From Symbiodinium kawagutii (taxonomy: Eukaryota; Sar; Dinophyceae; Suessiales; Symbiodiniaceae): a stretch of DNA of 64,000 bases. How positions within the stretch are numbered: position 1 is the first letter of the stretch; every line of letters starts with the position of its first letter. Position numbers and translations under genes: made by a program. Under the pieces are notes generated by a model. The model made no database searches. It saw only the letters and a list, made by a program, of their open reading frames with translations, and had not been told where the DNA came from. Of the stretch, positions 11,870 to 24,011 are shown piece by piece. The stretch spans positions 330,812-394,811 of the forward strand of contig VSDK01004339.1 in NCBI GenBank assembly GCA_009767595.1, in the 5' to 3' direction.

Positions 11870-12576
11870 GCTGCAACGGTGGCCTAGCAATGGCTGACTC
11901 GCACGCCAGAAACTGCTGGAGAACTTTATCCCTTGGACGCAGGCCCTGCGCGCTGCCGCGCTGCCTCCGCCGTTGAAAAAGGGTTCAGAAAGGCACTACG
12001 TCGCGGCATGTCCCGGCAACGAGTCATTGCAGATGTTCTTGATTGTTTTTTTTAGATGATCGAATTGGCTTCATCAGAAATTCTGGTTGGTCCAAGCCAG
12101 TAAAATGGTGACAACGGGTTCAAATACTCATTTCTCTTTTCTGCACTGACCGCTGCGGTCATAGTCAACCTCAAATTACGCTCCCGCGTCTCGAAGGCGA
12201 TATTTGACCAGGGGGATCACTGATGACTTTCGGAAAACCAATAACATCTATGTAGAGCTATAATTAGAATAAATTCGATATTGCCGACATTTATTCCGTC
12301 CATTGCAAGAGTGATTATATGATTACATATTGACTTATGCCTCTTTGCGCTTGTTGGACATTGCTCTTTATCCACCGGCCAGTATGATTGAGAGGCCAGA
12401 GGGTTAGATTAAACTGGTGGTGGCAACAATGGTGGTTTCAACCTCGTCAAGTTCAGCATGTATCAGCATTGATTCTATAGTCAATAATCGAATTTGCTGG
12501 TGATATCAAGAATTGAATTACAGTCAACGAACACCAGTAATTGATTTGCTAATCAACTGCAACTACGACTGCCTTT
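11870..12576. other. No supported gene
   Basis: Mixed-composition DNA. A GC-rich patch near 11935-11980 has no convincing frame. Confidence 0.45.
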
Positions 12577-12681
12577 GGTGGTTTCTTGAAATGGGGGACC
12601 CCCCAAAATGGATGGTTTATTAGTGATAGTGATTGCTATTGGATTGTTTGGGGATATACCCCTATGGCTTGAGAACCACCC
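12577..12681. mobile_element. Family A element, abutting a family B element
   Basis: Ends are GGTGGTTTCTTGAAATGGGG and GGCTTGAGAACCACCC. It lies directly against the family B copy to its right, separated only by ATAT, and has no duplication of its own. Confidence 0.65.
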
Positions 12682-12685
12682 ATAT

Positions 12686-12803
12686 GGCTGTGGGTCAAAA
12701 CCCCGTACCCCTGGCTCCCCTATCATCAACCATTGTTTTCCCTATAGTTTTGTTGGTGATTATCCTCCATATCATTGGTAGGTTAAAGCCTTGACCCATA
12801 GCC
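12686..12803. mobile_element. Family B element in inverse orientation
   Basis: The sequence is the reverse of the other B copies: GGCTGTGGGTCAAAACCCCG at the left and TTGACCCATAGCC at the right, with the GGGGAACCAGGGG segment present as its complement. The flanks are ATAT and ATAG, an imperfect duplication. Confidence 0.75.
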
Positions 12804-12982
12804 ATAGAATCAACGTTCATCATCAATAATCTACAATAATCGGCTGGGGTCAGCGCCGGGTCCCCGGCAAAGCCCAGGCAGGCATGGCAGTCACGGGCAT
12901 CTACTCGACGCTTGGACCGGTGATCCCACGGCGCTGAAGTGGGGGTCGATCTGGTTGGCAATCATGGCAGATAATGGATAGT

Positions 12983-13034
12983 GGTTTCTCAAATATTAAT
13001 ATTAGCTATTATCCATTAATATATTTGAGAAACC
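12983..13034. mobile_element. Very short palindromic family A derivative
   Basis: The 14-base arms GGTTTCTCAAATAT and ATATTTGAGAAACC are perfect inverted copies around a 24-base AT-rich loop. The 12 bases before it (ATAATGGATAGT) are repeated exactly before the next element at 13073. Confidence 0.6.
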
Positions 13035-13072
13035 GCTAATGGTACCCACTATAATGGATAGTGGTTTCTCAG

Positions 13073-13157
13073 ATATTTGGGGTACCCCCAAATCATTAAT
13101 ATTAACCACTTATAGTAGTAAAGCAACTATTTTTTGGGTCCCCTATTTTGAGAAACC
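13073..13157. mobile_element. Family A element
   Basis: Starts GGTTTCTCAGATATTTGGGG, ends TCCCCTATTTTGAGAAACC, and has the usual interior CCCCCAAATCATTAA. It sits 38 bases from the palindromic derivative to its left. Confidence 0.7.
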
Positions 13158-13185
13158 AGGGATGATCGTGGATAATAACCTGGTT

Positions 13186-13271
13186 GGTGGTTTCAAACAT
13201 TTTTTATTTTCCCTAGTAGTTATTAACAACTGGTTGGTTGGCTAATATTTTTCATAGGGGTTGAAACCACC
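13186..13271. mobile_element. Family A2 element
   Basis: Inverted ends GGTGGTTTCAAAC and GGTTGAAACCACC. The interior CTGGTTGGTTGGCTAATATT is shared with 8408-8461. Confidence 0.6.
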
Positions 13272-13747
13272 AATTAGATAATCATAGATAATCATGGATG
13301 GTAATGGCTCATAATCATGGATGGATAATAGTGGATAGTATGGATAATCAATGGATAGTAATAATGGATAATGGTTGATTTATGGATCGTAATGATTCAT
13401 ATTAGATAAGAATGGTGAACAATGGTTGATAGGGTGATTAATCATTGCAGTTGGTGAAGCAATGATCATTGGGTCATGCTTAACACATGTTGGTAATCCA
13501 TGATTAGTGAGTAATGAAAATGGTTGATGGTTGATGAAAAGAATCAATTATGGTGACCAAGACCGGAGCTGGTTACTAGATGATAGTGAGGACAAACTAA
13601 TTATATGGGAGCTTTTATCAATGGTGTGCTCCAACTTCTTCACAGTTTCCCTATGGAAAATGGCCCAGCTTTACAAATGACAACTGGTAGTATACTGCGA
13701 AAGTTGTTCTTTTTCCTCCGCCTGTGTGTAGAAAAAAACTCTTTGCA
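13272..13747. other. ATGG/ATAATGG-rich low-complexity stretch
   Basis: Irregular repeats of GGATAATGG and TGGTTGAT words cover 13275-13560. No gene is supported. Confidence 0.5.
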
Positions 13748-13751
13748 AAAT

Positions 13752-13850
13752 GGTGGTTTCTCAAAATAGGGGTACCCTAAATCATCCTTTATTAACCATT
13801 TGTAGCAATAAACCATCCATTTTTTGGGTCCCCTATTTTGAGAAACACCC
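13752..13850. mobile_element. Family A element, well preserved
   Basis: Starts GGTGGTTTCTCAAAATAGGG and ends CCTATTTTGAGAAACACCC. It is flanked by AAAT (13748-13751 and 13851-13854). One of the best-preserved copies. Confidence 0.85.
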
Positions 13851-14423
13851 AAATGTGCAGGAGGGACTTTGCAACTTGAAATGCGCATCACGTTGCAACT
13901 CGCAGAGTGCAGAGTCTCGTGGAGGCCTGCCATAAGACCTGTGGCAGAGTTATGCTTGAACACCTGAGAGATGTGCGAGCAGGGGTCTCCTGTAGTGACC
14001 ATAGTCCTAGTACTCATACATACACTCATACTCAAGACAAACAATGATCAACACACATGTTCTATGTTGTTCCATCATTCCCATTCATTTCCTATATCAA
14101 TATCTAAATGTTGCGCCAACATTCACAAGGTTCCCCAGCCAAGAGATTCTCCATCCTTGTTCGAGTCTCGTATGTGGGCCTGCTGCAAACAAGACTTGCA
14201 CCACTGTCGTGTTTTCAAGCCGCATTGTCTTCATCTAGGAAATCATCGCTTTTCCTCCCGGTCGTTTCCAGAAAATGGTGATTTATTGCAGCGCGTACCA
14301 CAGCAATCTCGGGGTTTGCTATTCAAGCCAAGGAAGAGCTGATCAACAACCAAGATTACTACTATAACTATAATGACATGAAGTGCAAATCGAAGTGCAA
14401 ATCGAAGTGCAAATCTTAGATAT

Positions 14424-14534
14424 GGCTATGGGTCAATATCAACCAACCAGTAATGGGGAAAAATAAGCAACAACAGGGAAGACAATGATTAGAGATACTA
14501 GGGAACCAGGGGTACAGGCTTTTGACCCACTGCC
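14424..14534. mobile_element. Family B element
   Basis: Ends GGCTATGGGTCAATATCAAC and CTTTTGACCCACTGCC, flanked by ATAT (14420-14423 and 14535-14538). A 14-base word, GAAGTGCAAATC, is repeated about three times just to its left (14380-14416). Confidence 0.85.
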
Positions 14535-14551
14535 ATATTCATTAACGACAT

Positions 14552-14635
14552 GGTGGCTTCTTACAACAAGGAACCCCAAAATGGTTGGCTTATTATTGTA
14601 AACGATGAAGGGGGTACCTATTTTGAGAAACACCC
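14552..14635. mobile_element. Family A element, short
   Basis: GGTGGCTTCTTACAACAAGG at the left and CTATTTTGAGAAACACCC at the right, flanked by ACAT (14548-14551 and 14636-14639). Only 84 bp, and 17 bp from a family B copy. Confidence 0.75.
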
Positions 14636-14639
14636 ACAT

Positions 14640-16408
14640 TTATGAATATCTCATATTTACTCGTGTATAGTATACAGTATATAAGTTTAACATGATACAT
14701 TCAGAATGTATTTAATAAGTGGTCGATTGGTGTCTTACTAATGTTTCTTACTGCTTCATCTATCATCATTGGTGATTTGTTAGTTCCAAACCCATGAATT
14801 CTTTCATCAGTCGCAAGCCAACTCAGGGCTGGTTTGATCATCTGGCTGTCGCAGTGCTCCCCCGCTGCTTCGGCCAGGGGTGGGCTGTGGACTTCAGGAT
14901 GGATGTCATGAGTTGAATGTTGTTCTCAAAAGTTTTCGGCAAAACGGTTTCGGTGTGTATAGCGTATTAAAGCGTTTGTAGTTCTACCATATAGTATGGA
15001 ACGCTTGACGTGTTTTCTATTGTTTTCCCACGAATCAGGGGTTGAACGTGTTCACAGCCATTTCAGGGAAACATTGTTGGGTAATTAAAGAGTGTTTCAA
15101 TTTGGCAGATGTCACTTAGAGCGTATCAGCAGGGACGACCCTCCAATGCGTTGGAACAGTTTTTTGGTAGTTTGGGATAGTTAAGGATTGAAACCACAGA
15201 ACCACCACGCATCTTTGCTCCACAGTAGCTGTAAGGAGTCACAATCTAGTCTCATGACTCATGACTATATACTCATCTTTTAAGACCGGTGGTACGAAGG
15301 CGCTTGGCAATTTTAAGTCTACCTTGGCGTTATCGGTTGTGGATAATTGGGCGGCTAGCTCCTTCGCTGGGGCTGATGACTCACCACGCGTACGCCCAGC
15401 GTCTGCCGGTCCAAGCAACATCACACATCAGAGGCATCCTCTTGACCAATGGGTGATTTTTTGTTGGAGGTACTCATTCTGGAGGAGAACTCGCGATAAA
15501 CTATTTCATCAATCCAAGACAGCAATGCAACATCTCTTATCATAAGATATGTTTTCAATTGCCATGACAGATTTCATAGGTTCCTATCTTAAATGCCATG
15601 AGTGGTCTATACCATTATATAATCCATAACTTTGTGTATAATGTCAATGGCCATTTAACAATGTTTTGTCTTAATAACAGCTTTTTTGGTAATGACCGTT
15701 CATAATTTATAAAACCATTTCAGATGGTTAAATAACCATTCAAAACCATTTATCATGGTTAATCGCATGTTTTGTTCGCAGAGCTTTGGCATGTGACATT
15801 CTCCCATGGACTGCACGAACCCTTTGTAGCTTCCCCAATAACTCCAAGAGCGTCTGGCGATGTGGGATGCTGGCCTGGATCGAGAGGCAGCAACTGGAGT
15901 GCGAGTAAATGAGGAAGTAGAGGGAGATCCATAATGAACACTTGCTAGTCATAGTTGGATCTCGCATTGGATTACCGACAAATCCATAGCTAGTGGGATC
16001 CAATGGGATCCATGCAGCCAGTTTGCATAGTCACAACGGGTCTATTTCTGGATCACCCATTGGCAAATCCTTGTGTTTCTTATAGGGTCTCGAGGGGGTC
16101 ACCGGGCGAAGAAGTGTCAATGGCTACCGCTCTGAGTTTTCATACACTTCATTCACCATGGGGCTACAAGCACCTGTAAGAGCCTTGACTCGGGAAAGAT
16201 GGAGACACAGCTTGATATGGGCATCAAACATGGATGTGATGTCAGATTTGACCGATGATAAACTATAGGCAAAAGGAACAATGACGGTTCCTGGGTCCTA
16301 GCCAGCCAGGGATGATAACCTATCGGGGTGGTTTTGACCGTGGCTGAACCATAGGTGATGAACATGGCCTATACAAATTGGTTGTGCTTGACAGACCGAA
16401 GATGTTTA
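14640..16408. other. No firm gene
   Basis: 15261-15545 is open on the plus strand and begins with a moderately exon-like stretch (ALGNFKSTLALSVVDNW), but I recognise no family and see no splice partners. The rest is unremarkable. Confidence 0.4.
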
Positions 16409-16410
16409 TA

Positions 16411-16519
16411 CCCTGGTAAACTAACATAGCAATGGAAAATCACCATATTTTATAGAGATCCCCCAGGAAACCATTGCTAATTGGTGGATTTTCCATTGCT
16501 ATGTTAGTTTACCGGAGGG
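16411..16519. mobile_element. Family C element, best-matched ends
   Basis: Left arm CCCTGGTAAACTAACATAGC continues into AATGGAAAATC. The right arm is its near-perfect inverse (TTTTCCATTGCTATGTTAGT, then TTACCGGAGGG), giving about 30 matching bases. TA lies outside both ends (16409-16410 and 16520-16521). Confidence 0.85.
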
Positions 16520-16710
16520 TATCAGCTTTCAACCATTCAAATCGTTCACCTTGACAGTTGTAGGAGTCCCCAGAGCTCCTACCTTGCCCAACCGATGGGA
16601 ATTCAAAGCGCAGCAGTAGAAAGGGTCCGCAATTGCAGCAGCGGCAGAAGCGGCTGTTCTGATTAAGAAAGTTACTACATATTCTTGTCCATTTTTGAGA
16701 CACAATATAC

Positions 16711-16779
16711 ATAATATGTATATATATATATATATATTATGTTCAAATACATGCATATAGATGTAATATATATATACAC

Positions 16780-16815
<36 letters not shown>

Positions 16816-16855
16816 GAATGTTCAAATATATGCATATTTACATATACATGCATGG
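16711..16855. repeat. TA/CATA microsatellite tract
   Basis: Alternating (TA)n and (CATA)n runs. Open frames across it are repeat products. Confidence 0.9.
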
Positions 16856-16995
16856 CCTGAGAGGTGTTTGTCAAGGCGTGCACATGGTCAACATGGTCAA
16901 TTGGATGCAACTTTTGCAGGCAAGCATCCTGCAGCATGGCTCGCGGCTGGCAACAGCCGGGTCTCCCAATGATCGTTACGGGGAGCTGAGCAAGT

Positions 16996-17098
16996 GGTGC
17001 TTTCTCAAAATAGGGGACCCCAAAAATGGTTGTTTATTATTACAAATGGATTGGATGATTTAGATGATTAGGGGGTACCTCTATTTTGAGAAACGACC
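16996..17098. mobile_element. Family A element
   Basis: GGTGCTTTCTCAAAATAGGG to TCTATTTTGAGAAACGACC, flanked by AAGT (16992-16995 and 17099-17102). Confidence 0.85.
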
Positions 17099-17102
17099 AA
17101 GT

Positions 17103-18965
17103 ATTGCTTCACCATGGCTCACCATCATCCTCTCCACACTTTGTTGTTGCCCTTTTTTTTGTCTTGGGTTTGCCCTCTATGATGAAGACAACTCTTCATG
17201 AACCCAAAGCTGATCCAGGTTTTGAGATTTGTCGAACTTGCAAAAGTTCTGCCAGCCCCCAGAACCTAGAGCTTCAGCTATTGTGACAGCCAATCACGGC
17301 GGCGTCACCACCCAGACTGTATAAACCTAGTGGCTGCCCAGTAGCGATGGACGCTTTCCATGGCATTTAATGACATGACCAGCTTTGGTTACAGTAGGTG
17401 GGTGATGTGTGTGATATATCCCCTCCAACCTTTGCAGGTCAACTATCACCGTTTTATTTGAAGTACAACCACGCTGACCATGGACTCGTGTCGAGATGCC
17501 ACGTGTTGAACATCATTTGCTAACCTTTGCAGGGGAATTTCTAACTGTAACCAGCTGGCCTCAGGCAAGATGACCTGACCAGCAGGCCGTCACCTTTGCA
17601 GTGTGGGCACGATGAGTCCGTTGAAGCTTCGGAAAACACCTTGCTACCAATCCATCCCTCAGGGTTAGCATCAAATACTCCAATATGTAAATGCTGTCTC
17701 CATGCATCTCCATGCAAACATGAAAGGATGGGATACCATCCGCAAGCAGTGGGCGTTTCCAAAGTCTGCATTCAGCAAATTGCAACTGCTTGTTCTTAGA
17801 TGTTTTGATGGCTGTTTTCTCCAACTTCATACGTGAGGTTGCAAAAAATCGATGATCAGTGCTGATCAATGATGAAGGATTTCCCCCCAATAGTTTTCGC
17901 ACCCTACTGGAACCCAAAAAGTATGGAGATTTCTTACCGAATCGGAGTCGTAGCAAGGTCGTTTCATTTCTGAGAGGAAGTGCCCAGCCCTAAGTATTAC
18001 AATGCCCTGGCCGGATCTGGGTCTCAAGTTGATACTCAGAAGACCGCAGGACTGCGACCATGGCAGTCCTGTCAGCAATATCCCATTATCCCATTATCAC
18101 TTGTGAGTTTATCTCATTAATATTTGATGCGTCCCAAATTCGTTGGGTAAACATCTCGACAACGTGGCTAACCCATCAACTCATGATCATCTTTGGAACT
18201 TTCAGCCATAGCCTGCAGCTGTCGTCAGGCTTGTCAGTGCCTTACCAGAGGTGAAGAAAGTGGTGGCTGGTGGAATTGCTCGAGCTCCCAGGGGGCAAGC
18301 TGGTCAAGTTGCATGCGCAGGGCTCTTGCTGTGTGTGTTTTCCCCCTGAGTGATCTGCACACAATCACTGTATGTATGTCTATTCATATAGACATACTAA
18401 GTTCACAATGTATACAGACTGTATACATGTACATAATGATGTGCATTTGTTAGCCCTGTGTGTATATTACATATGTCATATGTATGATATACCATACGCA
18501 GGGAGAGAAAGAGAGAGGCATGGCAACATGCCACGCTGTAGAAATGGGGGCAAGAGCTCCCAGGAAAGATGCCTATTGTGGTCATGATCAAAATGGTAAC
18601 CCGAATGTGCATAGATATGACACGTACACATAGATATGATGTATCTACATGTGTATGTGTCATATCTACCATCCATCATATCCTGTTATATCATGTATGC
18701 ATGTGGATATGTGAAGGAGGTAGACGAATCAAACCGCAGATAAGATTGCAACCACACATTCACAAACATTCACAAACCGCAGAAGTGGCCAGTGACGAAG
18801 AGCCGCTAGCATCTCTGGTGGCGCCACACAAGCGTGATCAGAAGAAGTTTTCGTCGTACCATGTGGAACTTGCATTGAGGATGGGAAAAGGCAGCCACGG
18901 TTGCAAAGCCTGCGCAGCTTAATGAACCAATGACCTACAATTAAATGGTATTTCAGAATATTTCT
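17103..18965. other. No firm gene
   Basis: Several open stretches (for example 17561-17956 on the minus strand) have no recognisable family or splice structure. Near 18372-18480 and 18600-18720 the DNA becomes rich in ATGTATAT words. Confidence 0.4.
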
Positions 18966-19080
18966 ATGTGTATGTATCTATATGTATCTATATGTATCTA
19001 TATGTATCTATATGTACGTATATGTATCTGTATGTATGTATATGTATCTCTATATCTATATGTATGTATATGTATCTATA
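18966..19080. repeat. TATGTATC microsatellite
   Basis: Irregular copies of TATGTATCTA lead directly into the 175-bp tandem array and also form its unit ends. Confidence 0.9.
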
Positions 19081-19605
19081 TGTGGCATCCGTTCAAAAAT
19101 GCTTGATAGGTTTTTAGTCTCCGATGACCATATTAGAATTGTTGATGTTGTTTTTCAATTTCGCCACAAGGCGGAGCCCCATGGAACTACGGTATTACGA
19201 CCGTTTTCAGGAACAAACATTTTGAAACGAGCCCATGTGTCTATATGTATCTATATGTGGCATCCGTTCAAAAATGCTTGATAGGTTTTTAGTCTCCGAT
19301 GACCATATTAGAATTGTTGATGTTGTTTTTCAATTTCGCCACAAGGCGGAGCCCCATGGAACTACGGTATTACGACCGTTTTCAGGAACAAACATTTTGA
19401 AACGAGCCCATGTGTCTATATGTATCTATATGTGGCATCCGTTCAAAAATGCTTGATAGGTTTTTAGTCTCCGATGACCATATTAGAATTGTTGATGTTG
19501 TTTTTCAATTTCGCCACAAGGCGGAGCCCCATGGAACTACGGTATTACGACCGTTTTCAGGAACAAACATTTTGAAACGAGCCCATGTGTCTATATGTAT
19601 CTATA
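19081..19605 (+). repeat. Three identical tandem copies of a 175-bp unit
   Basis: Units start at 19081, 19256 and 19431 with TGTGGCATCCGTTCAAAAAT, and appear identical throughout. Each unit contains a small hairpin-forming CGCCACAAGGCGG and ends in TATGTATCTATA, continuous with the microsatellite on both sides. 175 is not a multiple of three, so each copy shifts frame. A coding role is unlikely. Identity of the copies means very recent amplification, active homogenisation or an assembly effect. Confidence 0.95.
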
Positions 19606-19808
19606 TGTATCTACATCTATCTATATCTATCTATATCTATATGTAAATATGCACATTCATTTGCGCACTGATTGATTTTTGTTTGCAACTTGCAACCAAT
19701 CTCAGGGAATCCAATCATGGATCAAATCCAGATCCAGGGGCAGCCAAGAGCCAATCCAGGACAGCTGGAACTCTCAATGAGTTGCCTCAAAATCTTCAGG
19801 ATTAGTTA

Positions 19809-19921
19809 CCCTCTGGTAGTTTCTGACCTGGCAATGGAAAATCCACCAATTATTGGTGGTTTCCCAGGTTTTCACTGTAAAATAAGGTGAAAACCTATTG
19901 CCGGGTCAGTTTACCAGAGGG
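19809..19921. mobile_element. Family C element
   Basis: CCCTCTGGTAGTTTCTGACC at the left and GGGTCAGTTTACCAGAGGG at the right, flanked by TA (19807-19808 and 19922-19923). It shares the inner arm GGCAATGGAAAATCCACC with the other C copies. Confidence 0.8.
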
Positions 19922-19923
19922 TA

Positions 19924-22845
19924 CTAGTAAGATAGAGTGAAGATGGAGTGGAGAAAACACTGCGAATATGGGCTAACATCTCTTGTACATCTAGTTGAGG
20001 TACGGGGTTTGGACCCGATTCAATAGGTCTATTTACCGGCTATTTAAGGCGATGAACATCTACTATACTACATTTGGAGTGATGAACATCTATTGACCAG
20101 CTATTTTGACATGAACAGCTGGAATAGGGTTTGGACCCATACCCATATCAGGAATATTGAATCAACAAATTGCTTTTTTAGTTTACATAGTTTTAACAAG
20201 TTCCCCAGTTTCCTTAAGAAAGGCTTGTTCCACATGGAGTTTCTGACCGTTGCTTCTCGTGATGTTTTCTAGATGATCTCACCTGTTGACTGTTTTTGCT
20301 TTCAGTTGAGTTGTATCAACAGTATTCCTAGCGTTGTTAGATGGTACAAGTTTAGGCTTCGGTATCAGCATGCATACATGCAGATACATATATATATATT
20401 TATATATATATAAAAACAGCATGACATAACATGATATAACATGTTTACAATGTACGCAAACCTGCCCACAATCACGGATGCACACATACGAACGGATACA
20501 CACATAAACAATCATACACACATCATACATCACATGCATAGACATCCAGGAATGTGTCTGAGCTACTCCGCTGTTTCGCATGGAAAACCGAGGCAGGTTG
20601 TGTCTCCAAGACTGCCGTGGCCCCCCTGAGTCGAGTGACCTTGTTGATGCAGGTCCTGTTGGGGGTCCGGTCTTGGAGATTGACCTATGGAAATCTGCAG
20701 TGGCAGTACAGGGATGACTCTTGTGACTTTTGAGCCCACAAATCAGTTGTTGCTTGAATCTTTTGGGGCCCAACTTGGCCAGAAGAATCATGGCTTCTCG
20801 TCTCAAACGTCAACCCAAAGGGTGGTAAAACAAGGGTACAACTCATTGGGGCATGACCGGTATTGATTATATTCCGTTGTGGTCCACGGGCGGCATAGAT
20901 CCAGTGGAGCTGTGCTGAGCTGGTGGGAGTCCGAAGGTCCAGCAGCCGAATCCAACGGATGGACCCTTCCCTCATGGAATGATAGACCCATCGTTGGAGT
21001 AGTGAGGAGCACGGTGACCACGGTGACTCCAAGCTTGTAACACATCGCAGTTGCCCACCTTCCCGGAGTGTGATGCTGAATAGCGTCACTCTCATGAGGG
21101 ATGGATCTGATTGGATGCACAAAAACTGGAACTTCGATATTAAGCTTTAAGAGAACAGATCAACCAGTGAGGGAGGGCCATTGCGAACATTTCTGTAGAT
21201 TTTTTTAATTGGTATGATTTTGCGCATTTTCTTCTCGATGATGCCGGCAAGCAAACAGGACAACTTCTTTGCGATCAATTGCCATGATTGACCATTACTG
21301 GCCATTATTGGTCATCATTAGCCTTTATTGTTGATTTCTTGTTCACCATTCTTGGATAATGCATAGTCTCCATTAGCCACTATTAGTTACTATCGATTCT
21401 TGACGACCATGCCTGTGATAACATCTCATGAACTGACGTACCTTCGTATTCAAATATGTTTGTTTAGGAATGGGTCTTTGGATTTCATGTGTCTTCGAAA
21501 ATCCCTTGGTGTGTCCCCAACATATCTGTATATCAACATATATATATATATATGAACATTTAAATACACAAATATAAATATACACACACACATATATATA
21601 TATATCAACCTATACAGATATATTATATAAACGTATAAAGACATATAAATATATTTAATACACACATATGAATATATATTTATTTATATTTATCAACAAA
21701 TATATATATATATAGATATTTATATTTGTATAAACATATGTATGCTTACATATATAGACATATATCATTACATAAACAGATGACTGCAAGTATTACAACA
21801 AATTACAGCTGTATGTAGATATGTTGTATCTTTTTCTTTAGTTAATTAAGACCATGATGGATAGCATCATGCGTGGCCACAGGTCCAGTCAATGCGACCG
21901 CACAAGTTCACTGATGGGATGACCCCCAACAACCAGTGTCACGGCAGAACATACCGAAGTTGTGAAGCTGTCAGTTCTCTGTGGGTTTTTTGGGGTGGGG
22001 AGGGAGCTGGTGGGGGGAAAGGGAAGCTGTACCTTTGGTTGTTGGGACAGCGTCATACGCATGTATGTGTATATGCATGTGCATGGGTGTATGGTGGTGT
22101 AGGCATTCTTCTTATATTTGTACATGATTGATTATGATTGTATATGTGTATTACGTGTATGTACATGTTTGTGCCACAGTGTGTTTTGTTTCAACGGCTT
22201 GGAACCCATGGGTTTGCCTGGGCTCCGGGCCCAATGGTGTTTGCCAGCAAAACGGATACAGTACATTAGCTGAAAATGGTCGTTTGGACGTGGTGCCCGG
22301 GATGTTATCTTGAATTTTAGCTTTTGCAAAACATCGTGGTCTTCTTCTTGAACATGTACGACTTTTCACGGGCATGTATGACTTGAAGCGTTTGCGATGT
22401 CCTAATGGTGTGTATGGCTTTACACGGAGATGTTTGACTTGACACGCTCTCCAAGTAGCACTTCAATCTGAAGCTACTGCAAGTAAACCTGCTGATCAGA
22501 GTAGCTTCCATCTGCCACCACACAACGCCATTTTTCGGGATGGGGATCAACATGTTGGATCTGCCAAGTTGGCGAATCAGAGTCCAAAGAGAAGTCTCCT
22601 GAAAAACATGGTGAATCTTCTGAATTTGAAGGATTTGGCGACCACTTTCCTTATGGAAGAATCACCATGTATAAAAAGTGGGCGACCACTTTCCGCGGAT
22701 GGACCTCCGAAGATTTCTGTCACCCAAGCCGCTGGGAACCCGCGGATACCCGACCGGCGGTGAGGCACATCCTCCAGAGTCTGAGGCGACTCAGCGGTTT
22801 CCGACGTGGGGTTCTGCCGTGGCTGAAGATGTTGAGCCATGGGGG
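19924..22845. other. Gene-poor stretch with AT microsatellites
   Basis: AT-rich microsatellites lie at 20388-20414 and 21535-21780. The open frames at 20279-20806 and 20685-21122 (minus) overlap each other and lack exon context. Nothing is recognised. Confidence 0.4.
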
Positions 22846-22935
22846 TAGCCATGGGGGACCCCCAAAATGGTGGGTTTAGAGCGTAAAGGACTAACATTGG
22901 ATGATTTCGGGGATCCCCTATTTTGAGAAACAGCC
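22846..22935. mobile_element. Decayed family A element
   Basis: Retains GGGGGACCCCCAAAATGGTG on the left and CCCTATTTTGAGAAACAGCC on the right. The left terminus is worn away. Confidence 0.55.
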
Positions 22936-23033
22936 ATATGACACATGATGGGAAGCGTACTCTCAAGCGGCCATGCTCATACGTGGTAGCCACTTATCAA
23001 TGCATTCATCGCACTCAAAACCACCACCATTGG

Positions 23034-23103
<70 letters not shown>
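23034..23103. repeat. (CAT)n trinucleotide repeat
   Basis: About 23 uninterrupted CAT units. Poly-His, poly-Ser and poly-Met frames through it are artefacts. Confidence 0.97.
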
Positions 23104-23104
<1 letters not shown>

Positions 23105-23235
23105 CCATCCTGTGTGCAGAGTCAGGTTCTCCACAATGCCACGACACTTGGATATTGGCTAAAGTTGTTGGCAAATCTATTCAGTAGAAGAGCAGTGCAG
23201 CATGCTCCTGAGTATTTGGTGCTAGCATTACGTAT

Positions 23236-23337
23236 TTACACTCTGGTAAACCTGGTTGCGTGCAATATCCACCAGTTGTAGAAAGCTGCTTTACCTCGAA
23301 GCTGGTGATTTTTGCTTCCAGGTATGTTTCCCAGGGG
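23236..23337. mobile_element. Probable relic of a family C element
   Basis: TTACACTCTGGTAAACCTGG at the left, AATATCCACCAGTTGTAG inside, and GCTGGTGATTTTTGCTTCCA on the right recall family C ends and arms, but both termini are diverged. Confidence 0.4.
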
Positions 23338-23894
23338 TCCATTTTTGTTCAAACAGAGCAGCGTTTTCGAGCATGTGGAGTCGTCCTGGAACCATGGTGA
23401 AGACTGATATTAGGCTTGGCACACCAATTGCCGGTGGTAGCTTCCTTAACTGACTGCTGACATGCCGTGGATGGCACGTACCCCGACCCCAAGTTTCTTT
23501 TGTTTCGAGCTTGGTGATGTTTGCGAAGCGATGTGTTGCTTGGCGATTTTCCCATCAAGTATTCCATTCTCAAAGGTGCAACCCATTCCCGATTTCCCTG
23601 ACATGTTTATACGTGTGTTTTTCCCGGGAAAATCTACCCCGGAAAGCCTACAATTGGTGATGCAAATGAGGTTTTCCAAGGTCGATTCAATTCCCATTGA
23701 CCGGCCCCTTCCTGTCCTCAAGCATCCGATGACAGGAAAATCTATTTGGAGGAAGGCCTCCCTGGATTTTGGCGAGGGACCGGGATCGGCGGGATGGGGG
23801 AACACTAGGAGGGAAGTCAACCTTTCTTGGCTTGGCTTATTCTTAACCACTGCTTGATTTTTTGTTCATCTCGATAGTTGGTTTACTTAATATG

Positions 23895-24007
23895 GCTGTG
23901 GGTCAATATTAACCAACCAATAATTGGGGAGAATAACCAACCATTTTATAGGGAAAACAATGGTCAATGACAGGGGAACCAGGGGTACGGGGTTTTGACC
24001 CACAGCC
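23895..24007. mobile_element. Family B element, well preserved
   Basis: GGCTGTGGGTCAATATTAAC to GGGTTTTGACCCACAGCC, flanked by ATAT (23891-23894 and 24008-24011). The terminal 13 bases are perfect inverted copies. Confidence 0.9.
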
Positions 24008-24011
24008 ATAT

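Noticed and set aside
20279-21122. Overlapping minus-strand open frames
   Set aside because: No family resemblance. The frames overlap each other and run into AT microsatellites.
22923-23281. Poly-His, poly-Ser and poly-Met frames
   Set aside because: These are simply the three readings of the (CAT)n repeat.
23446-23857. Two long overlapping frames on opposite strands
   Set aside because: Neither shows a known motif or splice context. Their overlap suggests chance absence of stops in GC-richer DNA.
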